Made by a program: the position numbers and the translations under genes. 35,653 nucleotides of DNA from positions 69,325 through 104,977 of the forward strand of contig DASVDR010000001.1 in NCBI GenBank assembly GCA_036381015.1. The letters are read 5' to 3'. Position 1 is the first letter of the stretch; the number at the start of each line of letters is the position of its first letter. Below the pieces are notes generated by a model. It ran no database searches, was not told the DNA's origin, and was given only the letters and a program-made list of their open reading frames with translations. The DNA comes from Gammaproteobacteria bacterium. Lineage in GTDB: Bacteria; Pseudomonadota; Gammaproteobacteria; Steroidobacterales; Rariloculaceae. This document shows, one piece after another, positions 24,275 to 31,910 of this stretch.

Positions 24275-26341
24275 TCAGTGCGACGCGCCGCCCTTCAGGT
24301 ATTCGGCGAGCCAGGCCGCCACCGTCTCATGCCACTGAATGGAATTTCCCGGCGACAGCACCCAGTGGTTCTCGTCCGGAAAGACGAGCAGACGCGAAGG
24401 GATGCTTCGGCGCTGGAGCGCGGTGAACGCCCCGAGCCCCTGCTCGATCGGCACGCGGAAGTCCTCGAGCCCGTGTATCACGAGCATCGGCGTTTGCCAC
24501 GCGTCGACGCGGGTCACCGGGTTCCACCGCTCGTACGCTTCGGGATTCTCGTAGTACGCCCCGCCCATGTCCCACTCCGGGAACCAGAGCTCTTCCGTCG
24601 CGTAATAGAAGCTTCGCAGATCGAATACGCCGTCGTGGTTGACGAGGCAGCGAAAGCGATCCGGCCAGTTGCCCGCGATCCAGTTGATCATGTAGCCGCC
24701 GTAGGAGGCGCCGAGCGCGCAGGCCTCATCACCGTCGAGCCACGGATAGCGCTCGATCGCGGCCGCGAGCCCGCGCTGGAGGTCGACGAGCGGCTTGCCG
24801 CCCCAGTCGCGGTTGATCGAATCGACGAACGCCTGCCCGTAGCCGCGCGAGCCGTGAAAATCCACCGTCACGACGCCGTAGCCGAGCGCCGCGTACGTTT
24901 GCGGGTTCCAGCGGTAGCTCCAGCCTTCGCTGAACGTGCCCTGTGGGCCGCCGTGGATCAGGAACGCGATCGGGTAGCTTTCCCCTTCCTCGAACCCGAC
25001 CGGCCGCATCACGTACCCGTAGACCGTATCCCCGTCCGCGCCCGTGAAGCTGAATTGCTCGTAACCGGCGAGCTCGACGTCGGCCAGCGCGTCGGCGTTC
25101 ACGGCCGTGAGCCGCGCGGGCTCGCCGCCCGCGATCGGCACCGAGTAGAGATCCGCGGGGGCGGCGAACGACTCCTGCACGTAGATCACGCGGTCACCCG
25201 CGATGCGCGGCGCGGATGCGGCGAGCCCTCGAGTCAGCGGCTTCACGGCTCCGGATTCGATGTCGATCCGGAAGAGCGGCCGAGTGCCGACGTCGAAGGC
25301 CGCGACGTACAGCGCGTCGCCGTCGGCGCCGAAAGCGACCTCCTCGGCGGAGCGGTCCCAGCCGGCCGTGAGATTGCGCGTTTCGCCGGTCTCGAGATCG
25401 CGCAGCATCACGTCGAGCTGGTCGGATTCGTATCCGGCACGGCGCATCGCGGTCCACGCGAGCAGGCGGCCGTCCGGCGAGATCACCGGGTGCGTGTCGA
25501 CGGCGTCGTTGTCCGCCGTGAGGTTCTCAGGCGTTCCGGAGCCGTCCGCGGCCGCGCGGAACAGGTCGAAGTTCGTGGAGCGTGGCTCGGTTTGCCCGGC
25601 TTCGCGCAACGCGAAGAAGAGCGTCTCGCCGTCGGCGGAGAACGCGATCTCCTCGCGCCCGCCGAAAGGCACGGACGGCACGTCGCCGTCGAGCCCGTCC
25701 GACACCTTCACCGGCTCGCCCTCGACCTTCCCATCGTCGCCGACCTCGGCCGTGAACAGCGCCGACCGGCGGCCGTCGCTCCACGCGTCCCAATGGCGAA
25801 CGAAGAGCCGGTCGTACCGCATGCCGTTTCGTGCGCTGTCCTGCTCGCGATCGAGCCGCTCCCGCGTGCAGGCGAGCGTCTCGCAGTCCGGAAAGACCAC
25901 CGCCGTGAACGCGATCCGATTGCCGGCCGGTGCGACGAGCAGGTTCGCGACGTCGACCGGATAGTCCGTGACCTGCGTCGCTTCGCCTCCGGAGACCGGG
26001 ATCCGCCAAACCTGATCGGAGCCGGAGCGGCCGGAGATGAAATAGACGAAGGCGCCGTCGGCGCTCCATTGCGGCGCGTCGTCGTTCTCGGGGTCGGTCG
26101 TGAGCCGGCGGGGCACCGCGCCCGGCTCGTCGAGGTCGAGCAGCCAGAGGTCGGTGCGCCCGCGGTTGGCGTCGAGGTCGGTCTCGCGGAGGACGTACAC
26201 GACCGCGGAGCCGTCGGGCGAGACCTGCGGATCGGACAGCCGCGCGAGCGACGCGAGATCCGTCGGCGTCAACCCCTGCGACTCGGCAGTGCCGGCGATC
26301 AGAAAGGCGACGGCAAGCACCCGGGTTCCGGTCATCGGCAT
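24275..26341 (-). CDS. Exported S9 family prolyl oligopeptidase-like peptidase
   Basis: A 688-residue serine peptidase of the DPP4/acylaminoacyl-peptidase group. A short signal peptide (LAVAFLIAGTAESQG) is followed by a WD40/TolB-like beta-propeller (residues ~25-420). The C-terminal alpha/beta hydrolase has the triad S546 in GASYGGYM, D627 in GLEDFRVP and H659 in DENHWV, plus the oxyanion-type HGGPQG. It should cleave short peptides in the periplasm. The start at 26341 is preceded by a G-run; a second ATG at 26335 is two codons in. The much longer upstream open frame is antisense to the AraC gene and is not coding. It is divergent from the AraC-type regulator, which might control it. Confidence 0.92.
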   Translation of the reverse strand: MPMTGTRVLAVAFLIAGTAESQGLTPTDLASLARLSDPQVSPDGSAVVYVLRETDLDANRGRTDLWLLDLDEPGAVPRRLTTDPENDDAPQWSADGAFVYFISGRSGSDQVWRIPVSGGEATQVTDYPVDVANLLVAPAGNRIAFTAVVFPDCETLACTRERLDREQDSARNGMRYDRLFVRHWDAWSDGRRSALFTAEVGDDGKVEGEPVKVSDGLDGDVPSVPFGGREEIAFSADGETLFFALREAGQTEPRSTNFDLFRAAADGSGTPENLTADNDAVDTHPVISPDGRLLAWTAMRRAGYESDQLDVMLRDLETGETRNLTAGWDRSAEEVAFGADGDALYVAAFDVGTRPLFRIDIESGAVKPLTRGLAASAPRIAGDRVIYVQESFAAPADLYSVPIAGGEPARLTAVNADALADVELAGYEQFSFTGADGDTVYGYVMRPVGFEEGESYPIAFLIHGGPQGTFSEGWSYRWNPQTYAALGYGVVTVDFHGSRGYGQAFVDSINRDWGGKPLVDLQRGLAAAIERYPWLDGDEACALGASYGGYMINWIAGNWPDRFRCLVNHDGVFDLRSFYYATEELWFPEWDMGGAYYENPEAYERWNPVTRVDAWQTPMLVIHGLEDFRVPIEQGLGAFTALQRRSIPSRLLVFPDENHWVLSPGNSIQWHETVAAWLAEYLKGGASH

Positions 26342-26443
26342 CACACCCCCCGCTCGAGCGACTACGCGAATGCGTAACAGCTTACTGTGTGATCCGGCGA
26401 TGCTAACCGATACCGACCGAACGGCGCGGAGCCGGCCCGCGAA

Positions 26444-26459
26444 GGGCCGCCTGCGGCCC
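26444..26459. repeat. GC-rich hairpin in the divergent gap
   Basis: GGGCCGC-CT-GCGGCCC can fold into a 7-bp stem. It lies in the 327-base gap between the S9 peptidase and AraC-type genes, which otherwise holds a 9-bp inverted repeat near the AraC start and an AT-richer patch near 26365-26400, the best place for the peptidase promoter. Confidence 0.35.
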
Positions 26460-26619
26460 TGATGAGGCGTCCGGCCGCGCCTGGAGGGCGCGAACCGGGC
26501 ACCGTCACCGGGCCACAGGCGAGCAATGCGAGCCCTGCACCGGCGTCGAGCGCCGCAACGGGCGGCGGACGCCGGCTGAACCGTGCTATCGTGGCACGCG
26601 CCGGGAGGAGCGTCTTTAG

Positions 26620-26647
26620 CCGAGCGTCCCGCCCGCTTGACGCTCGG
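26620..26647. promoter_or_regulatory. 9-bp inverted repeat upstream of the AraC-type gene
   Basis: CCGAGCGTC (26620-26628) and GACGCTCGG (26639-26647) are perfect inverted copies with a 10-base spacer, 21 bases before the regulator's start. It may be an autoregulatory operator or an mRNA leader hairpin close to the ribosome site. Confidence 0.5.
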
Positions 26648-26668
26648 TCCGGGGGGCAAAAAAACGTG

Positions 26669-27721
26669 ATGGGGGACACGACGCCGCTGGAGCCGATTCC
26701 GGCGACGAGCTTTCGAAGCCGCGACTACGGCCGCGCCGAGCAGTTCGAAGCGTGGCGCGACCGCATCTCGGTCGTGTTCGACGTCGCGCCCCTCGGCGAC
26801 CGCGCCGGCGGCTTCGCCGCCGAGGCCCATGCCTACCATCTCGGGGAGCTGATCGTCGTCCGAACCCCGTTCGACGGCCAGCGCTTCCTGCGCACGCCCC
26901 GGCAGGTGCGCACCGATCTGATCGACCACTACCTCGTGCAGCTCTATCTCCGGGGCGGCTACGTCGGAGAGGTCGACGGCGACGGGATCCGAATCGAGCC
27001 GGGCAGCGTGTCGGTGCTCGACATGGGGTGCCCGCTCGAGACGCGTGCGACGCCGGCGGAGGTCGTCTCGCTGGTCGTCCCGAGAGACGTCATGCATTCC
27101 GTGCTGCCGGCTCCCGTCGACCTGCACGGCCTCGTCGTGAGAGGGGCCGCGGGCGCCCTGCTCGCCGATTACGTCGCGTCGCTCGAACGCCGGCTCCCGG
27201 AGCTCGAGCAGGCGCAGGCGCCGTACATCGTTCGAGCGACCTGCGATCTCGTTGCGGCCTGCATCGTGCCGTCCGCCGAGACTCGGGAACGCGCCCGCGA
27301 GCAGATCGACGCGCTGCAGATGCAGCGCGTCACGGATCTGATCGACCGCAACCTCTGCTCGCCCGATCTCTCGCCGGGCAGCATCTGCGCCGCGCTCGGG
27401 ATATCGCGCACGCGGCTTTACGACCTCATGAAACCGCGCGGCGGCGTGCACAAGTACATTCAAACGCGGCGCCTGATCCGCGTGCACGCCTTGCTCGCGG
27501 ACCCGGCGGAAAGGCGGCCGATCATGGAGATCGCCGCATGCTACGGCTTCACGAGCCACGCGCATCTGACGCGCGCGTTCCGCAGGCACTTCGGCTACAA
27601 CCCGAGCGACGTGCGGTTCGAGGGCGCGGCGCGGCTCCGGGCGCGGGCGCCGAGCCGCGTGAGGATCGCGGCCGGCGAAGGCCCGAGCTTCGACGACTGG
27701 ATACGCGCGCTGCGCGGATGA
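26669..27721 (+). CDS. AraC family transcriptional regulator
   Basis: A 350-residue regulator. The N-terminal ~220 residues match the AraC_binding_2 type (FRSRDYGRAEQFEAWRDRIS, then a cupin-like beta region with LVQLYLRGGYVGE). The C-terminus holds two helix-turn-helix motifs, the first near residues 237-257 (ICAALGISRTRLYDLM) and the second near 285-309 (MEIAACYGFTSHAHLTRAF), ending HFGYNPSDVR. GTG at 26666 and ATG at 26669 are adjacent; the ATG is listed. The frame upstream is open but lacks family similarity. The inducer is unknown. Candidate targets are the divergent S9 peptidase, the downstream SGNH hydrolase, or itself. Confidence 0.9.
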   Translation: MGDTTPLEPIPATSFRSRDYGRAEQFEAWRDRISVVFDVAPLGDRAGGFAAEAHAYHLGELIVVRTPFDGQRFLRTPRQVRTDLIDHYLVQLYLRGGYVGEVDGDGIRIEPGSVSVLDMGCPLETRATPAEVVSLVVPRDVMHSVLPAPVDLHGLVVRGAAGALLADYVASLERRLPELEQAQAPYIVRATCDLVAACIVPSAETRERAREQIDALQMQRVTDLIDRNLCSPDLSPGSICAALGISRTRLYDLMKPRGGVHKYIQTRRLIRVHALLADPAERRPIMEIAACYGFTSHAHLTRAFRRHFGYNPSDVRFEGAARLRARAPSRVRIAAGEGPSFDDWIRALRG

Positions 27722-27787
27722 CGATGCGAACGCGAGCGCCGCGCCGGAGGCTTCGTCTGGGTGCCCGAGTGACCTTTTCGGGCAGCG

Positions 27788-27818
27788 TTGCGGCCCCGGC
27801 GCACGCCCTGTGTAAAAT
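27788..27818 (+). promoter_or_regulatory. Possible promoter of the SGNH hydrolase gene
   Basis: TTGCGG at 27788-27793 and TAAAAT at 27813-27818 with a 19-base spacer and a TG just before the -10. The predicted transcript start is about 30 bases before the ATG at 27858. Confidence 0.38.
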
Positions 27819-27857
27819 CGGTCCCGAACCGGCCACCGCCGCGGAGGAAGAACGACA

Positions 27858-29093
27858 ATGACGCTCCGACTGCCGATCGCCGCCGCTCTGCTGCTCGTCA
27901 ACGCCGTCGCCTTGGCCCAGGGGGCCTGGGTCGGCACTTGGGGCGCCTCGCCGGTCCCGCCGAGGGCCGCGGGCGCGGGCCCGTTTCCCGCCACGCCGAG
28001 CTTCTCGGACGTCACGATTCGCCAGATCGTGCGCCTGAGCGCCGGCGGCGATCAGGTGCGCTTGAGGCTCACGAACGAGTACGGCACCGCTCCGCTCGAG
28101 ATCGGCGCCGCACGCATCGCGATCGCGAACGCCGACGGCGAGCTCGAGCCCGCCACCGAGCGCGTCGTGAGGTTCGGCGGCGCGACGTCCGCGGTCATTC
28201 CGCCCGGGGCGCCGCTCGTGAGCGACCCGGTCGATCTCGCGGTCGACGAGCTCGAGATCCTGTCGGTGAGCCTCTACTTCCCGAGCGACACGGGGCCGTG
28301 CACGTGTCATCCGACCGGCATGCAAACGGCGTTCGTCTCGGCGCCCGGCGACCACACGTCGGGCACGTTCGAGCCGGCGGACACGATCCAGTCGCGGGCG
28401 TTCCTGTCGGGCATCGCGGTCAGAAGCGACGACGCCGCCGGCGTCGTCGTCGCATTCGGCGACTCGATCACGGACGGCGTCGGCTCCACGCCCGGCGCGA
28501 ACCACCGGTGGCCCGATTACCTCGCCGCGCGGCTCGCGGCGCGTCCGGGCGCGCCTTTCGGCGTCGTGAATCACGGCATCAGCGGCAATCGCGTCCTCGC
28601 CGACGGCGCCGGTCAGAGCGCGCTCGCGCGCTTCGATCGCGACGTGCTCTCCGTGCCGGGCCTCACGCACGTGATCGTGTTCGAGGGCGTCAACGATCTC
28701 GGGATCGGCTTCGGCAACTTCGGGGGCCAGGGCGGCCGCGGCGGAGCCTTCCCGCAGGGCGTCGAGGTCAGCGCGGAATCGATCATCGCCGGCTACCGCC
28801 AGCTCATCGCCCGCGCGCACGCGAAAGGCTTGAAGATCTACGGCGCAACGATCGCGCCGTACGAGGGCGCCGGCTATTTCTCGGAGGACGGCGAAGCCGC
28901 GCGGCAAGCGATCAACGACTGGATCCGCGAGAGCGGCGAGTTCGACGCGGTGCTCGATTTCGACGCGGTGCTGCGCGACCCGGAGAAGCCGTCGCAGATC
29001 GCCGAAGGGATGCACGCCGGCGATTTTCTGCACGGCAGCGATGCGGGGTACGAGGCGATGGCGGAGTCGATCGACCTGTCGTTGTTCCGGTAG
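27858..29093 (+). CDS. Exported SGNH/GDSL hydrolase
   Basis: A 411-residue esterase-type hydrolase. A signal peptide ends near ALAQ. A beta-rich N-terminal domain of about 170 residues, beginning VGTWGASP, is followed by the SGNH domain with nucleophile S203 in AFGDSITDG, glycine block GISGNR, N279 in EGVNDLG, and D389 and H392 in DFLHGSD. This two-domain layout is common in secreted carbohydrate or lipid deacylases. The cysteines in GPCTCHP could form a disulfide. GGAGGAAG about 8 bases upstream fixes the start. It follows the AraC-type regulator by 136 bases and ends 16 bases from the convergent prpE. The actual ester substrate is unknown. Confidence 0.92.
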   Translation: MTLRLPIAAALLLVNAVALAQGAWVGTWGASPVPPRAAGAGPFPATPSFSDVTIRQIVRLSAGGDQVRLRLTNEYGTAPLEIGAARIAIANADGELEPATERVVRFGGATSAVIPPGAPLVSDPVDLAVDELEILSVSLYFPSDTGPCTCHPTGMQTAFVSAPGDHTSGTFEPADTIQSRAFLSGIAVRSDDAAGVVVAFGDSITDGVGSTPGANHRWPDYLAARLAARPGAPFGVVNHGISGNRVLADGAGQSALARFDRDVLSVPGLTHVIVFEGVNDLGIGFGNFGGQGGRGGAFPQGVEVSAESIIAGYRQLIARAHAKGLKIYGATIAPYEGAGYFSEDGEAARQAINDWIRESGEFDAVLDFDAVLRDPEKPSQIAEGMHAGDFLHGSDAGYEAMAESIDLSLFR

Positions 29094-29109
29094 GACCTGT
29101 CGTCTCGCG

Positions 29110-30993
29110 CTAAGCCTTCGGCTCGAGCTTCGCGGCGATCTCCTCGAGAATCGCGGGATCGTCGATCGTCGCGGGCACCGAGTACGTCTCGCCGTCCGCG
29201 ATCTTGCGCAACGTTCCGCGCAAGACTTTCCCCGATCGGGTCTTCGGTAGCCGCTCGACGACGACCGCGCGCTTGAACGCGGCCACCGGGCCGATCTTCT
29301 CGCGAACGAGGGCGATCGCCTCGCGGACGACGTCGGCCTCGGCGCGCGCGTGCCCCGCCTTCATGCACAGAAAGCCGAGCGGAACCTGACCTTTGATCGG
29401 GTCCTTGACGCCGGTCACCGCGCACTCCGCGATGTCCGGGTGCATCGCGAGCACCTCCTCGATCGCACCCGTCGACAGGCGATGCCCGGCGACGTTGATG
29501 ACGTCGTCGGTGCGCGTCAGCACGTGCACGTAGCCGTCGACATCGATGCAGCCCGCGTCGCCCGTCGCGTAGTACCCCGGATACTGCGCGAGGTACGCCT
29601 CTCGGTACCGCTCGTCGGCGCCCCACAACGTCGAGAGCGTGCCGGGCGGAAGCGGCAGCCTGCAGGCGAGCGCGCCGATCGCGCCCCGTTGCACGGGGCG
29701 CCCGTGCTCGTCGAGGGCCTCCACGTCCCAGCCGGGCATCGGCTTGTTCGCAGAGCCGGCGCGGGTCTCGAACAGGCCGAGCCCCCGCGGGTTCGCCGTG
29801 ATCGGCCAGCCGGTCTCCGTCTGCCACCAGTGATCGATGACCGGCACGCGGAGCTTCTCGAGCGCCCAATTCAGCGTTTCCGGATCGGTGCGCTCGCCCG
29901 CGAGAAACAGCGCCTCGAGCGGCGAGAGGTCGTGCTTCGCGATGAGCGCGCCTTCCGGGTCCTCTCGCCGGATCGCGCGCAGCGCCGTCGGCGCGGTGAA
30001 CATGACCTTCACTCGATGCCGCTCCACGACGCGCCAGAACGTGCCGGCATCCGGCGTGCCGACCGGCTTGCCTTCGAGCATCACCGTCGTGCAACCGGCG
30101 AGAAGCGGCGCATAGACGATGTACGAATGCCCGACGACCCAGCCGACGTCGGATGCCGCCCAGTAGACGTCGCCGGCGTCCGCGCCGTAAATCGCCCGCA
30201 TCGTCCAGGCGAGCGCGACGGCATGGCCGCCGTTGTCGCGCACGATGCCTTTCGGCTGCCCGGTCGTGCCGGAGGTGTAGAGAATGTAGAGCGGATCGGT
30301 GGCGGCGACCGGCACGCAGGGGTGCGCCGGAGCCTCCGCGATCGCGTCGTTCCAGTCGACGTCGCCGACGCCGAGCTCGGCGGTGCACTCCGGCCGCTGG
30401 AGGACGATGCAGGCTTCGGGCCGGTGCGAAGCTTGTGCGAGCGCGGCGTCGACCAGGGGCTTGTAAGCCTGCACCCGTCCGGGCTCGAGACCGCAGCTTG
30501 CAGTGACGATCAGCCGCGGCTGTGCGTCGTCGATGCGCTTCGCAAGCTCGTGCGCGGCGAAGCCGCCGAAGACGACCGAGTGCACGGCGCCGAGCCGCGC
30601 GCACGCGAGCATCGCCACCGCGGCCTCGGGCACCATCGGCATGTAGACGATCACGCGATCGCCTTTGCCGACGCCGAGCCGTGCGAGCGTGCCGGCGAAG
30701 CGCGCGGTGAGGTCGCGAAGCTCCGCGTAGCTCAAGGTCCGGATCCGCCCGGTCATCGCGCTGTCGTGAATCAGCGCGGGCTGGTCTGCACGGCCCGACG
30801 CGACGTGACGATCGAGCGCGTTGAAGCAGGTGTTCAGGACGCCGCCGTCGAACCAGCGGTAGAACGGCGGATTCGAGTCGTCGAGAACGCGGCGCCAAGG
30901 CTCGATCCAGTCGATGCCTTGCGCCGCTTCGGCCCAGAACGCTTCGGGGTCGCGGAGCGAGCGCGCGTGCGCCTCGGCGTACCGATCGGTCAT
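29110..30993 (-). CDS. prpE: Propionyl-CoA synthetase (acetyl-CoA synthetase family)
   Basis: A 627-residue AMP-forming acyl-CoA synthetase that activates propionate with ATP and CoA in the cytoplasm. The N-terminal ACAS_N region has WIEPWRRVLDDS and the PrpE-like RWFDGGVLNTCFNALDRHV. The AMP-binding P-loop YTSGTTGQPKG is around residues 239-249. The C-terminal catalytic Lys is K589 in KTRSGKVLRG, the site regulated by acetylation in this family. Length fits PrpE (about 630). AGGGGGAG upstream supports the start. It stands alone; no methylcitrate genes are nearby, so the propionate produced may enter another route. ACSS3-like short-chain synthetase is the main alternative. Confidence 0.88.
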   Translation of the reverse strand: MTDRYAEAHARSLRDPEAFWAEAAQGIDWIEPWRRVLDDSNPPFYRWFDGGVLNTCFNALDRHVASGRADQPALIHDSAMTGRIRTLSYAELRDLTARFAGTLARLGVGKGDRVIVYMPMVPEAAVAMLACARLGAVHSVVFGGFAAHELAKRIDDAQPRLIVTASCGLEPGRVQAYKPLVDAALAQASHRPEACIVLQRPECTAELGVGDVDWNDAIAEAPAHPCVPVAATDPLYILYTSGTTGQPKGIVRDNGGHAVALAWTMRAIYGADAGDVYWAASDVGWVVGHSYIVYAPLLAGCTTVMLEGKPVGTPDAGTFWRVVERHRVKVMFTAPTALRAIRREDPEGALIAKHDLSPLEALFLAGERTDPETLNWALEKLRVPVIDHWWQTETGWPITANPRGLGLFETRAGSANKPMPGWDVEALDEHGRPVQRGAIGALACRLPLPPGTLSTLWGADERYREAYLAQYPGYYATGDAGCIDVDGYVHVLTRTDDVINVAGHRLSTGAIEEVLAMHPDIAECAVTGVKDPIKGQVPLGFLCMKAGHARAEADVVREAIALVREKIGPVAAFKRAVVVERLPKTRSGKVLRGTLRKIADGETYSVPATIDDPAILEEIAAKLEPKA

Positions 30994-31104
30994 TGGGCTC
31001 CCCCTTTCGGGATTCGTCCGGCTGCGGAGGCCGGCGGGGCGTTCGATGGCGCCCGCGGCGGCCGTGCCGCCCGTCCGATTGCGCTCCCGTGAGCCTCGAT
31101 CGAC

Positions 31105-31131
31105 GTTATAGAACACCCCGGGACGGGTCAA
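31105..31131 (-). promoter_or_regulatory. Possible prpE promoter
   Basis: On the minus strand TTGACC and TATAAC each match sigma-70 consensus at five of six bases, but the spacer is only 15 bases. The leader would be about 105 bases. The 314-base gap 30994-31307 also contains TATACT at 31219-31224, a possible -10 for the START-like gene, without a good -35. Confidence 0.42.
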
Positions 31132-31307
31132 TGGATCGCCGGAGGCCGGGCGGCACTGCGCCGAAGCCGGCGTTCGACGGCGTCGGGCGGCTCGCTGCGG
31201 CGGCGGCACGGGCGACGGTATACTCCCGAGCGGACCGTCTACCCGACCGGGAGCAGCGCAGCCGGCTTGCCGCGCCCGTCGGCCACACCTCGAGAGGAAC
31301 AAGAACA

Positions 31308-31820
31308 ATGAAACGCCTGATGACCGCATTCGTCGCGCTCGCGTCCGCGGCTTGTCTCGACACGGCGCTCGCGGAGCCCGAATACGTCACGATCGAAATG
31401 GAAATCGACATCGCGAAACCGGCCGAGGAGGTCTGGGAGAAGGTCGGCGGCTACTGCGACATCAGTGAATGGCTCGACGTGGACTGCACGATCGTGTCCG
31501 GGGACGGCGGCATCGGAACCGTGCGCAGCCTTGCCGGCGGGCGCATCACCGAGGTGCTGGTAGGGTTGACGGATCTTTCCTACGGCTACACGCAACCCGT
31601 GCGGGAAGGCCGGTTCTACGATCTCTATCACGGCTACATGGAGGCGAAGCCGGTCACGGAGACGACGTCGAAGCTGCTCTACACGCTCATGTACGACGTG
31701 TCGGACAAGCCGGACCAGGCCGCCAAGGACGCCGACATCGCGCGGCGCCGGGCGATGTTCGAGGCCGCCCTGCGGCGGATGAAAGAGATCGCCGAGGCAG
31801 GGCCGTCCGAATCCCGCTAA
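31308..31820 (+). CDS. Exported SRPBCC/START-like protein
   Basis: A 170-residue protein. A signal peptide ends near ALA before EPEYV, followed by a SRPBCC (polyketide cyclase/START-like) fold. The typical opening is IEMEIDIAKPAEEVWEKVGGYCDISEWL; the middle segment VRSLAGGRITEVLVG and the C-terminal helix AAKDADIARRRAMFEAALRRM also match. These proteins bind hydrophobic ligands in a deep cavity; some are exported. Cysteines in GYCDI and VDCTI could pair in the periplasm. A GAGAGG site about 10 bases upstream gives the start. It is 90 bases upstream of a PQQ dehydrogenase gene on the same strand. The ligand is unknown. Confidence 0.82.
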   Translation: MKRLMTAFVALASAACLDTALAEPEYVTIEMEIDIAKPAEEVWEKVGGYCDISEWLDVDCTIVSGDGGIGTVRSLAGGRITEVLVGLTDLSYGYTQPVREGRFYDLYHGYMEAKPVTETTSKLLYTLMYDVSDKPDQAAKDADIARRRAMFEAALRRMKEIAEAGPSESR

Positions 31821-31910
31821 ACTCGCCCTGGCCCGCGGCGGCGCGGAAGGCGCCGCGCACGGGTTCCCCTCGGCGCCCGCGTTTCATTTCGTGACCAGAT
31901 TGGAGTTGTG

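Noticed and set aside
31840..31862. GC-rich hairpin after the START-like gene as a terminator
   Set aside because: It has a 7-bp stem but no T-tract and lies between co-directional genes, so termination is not supported.
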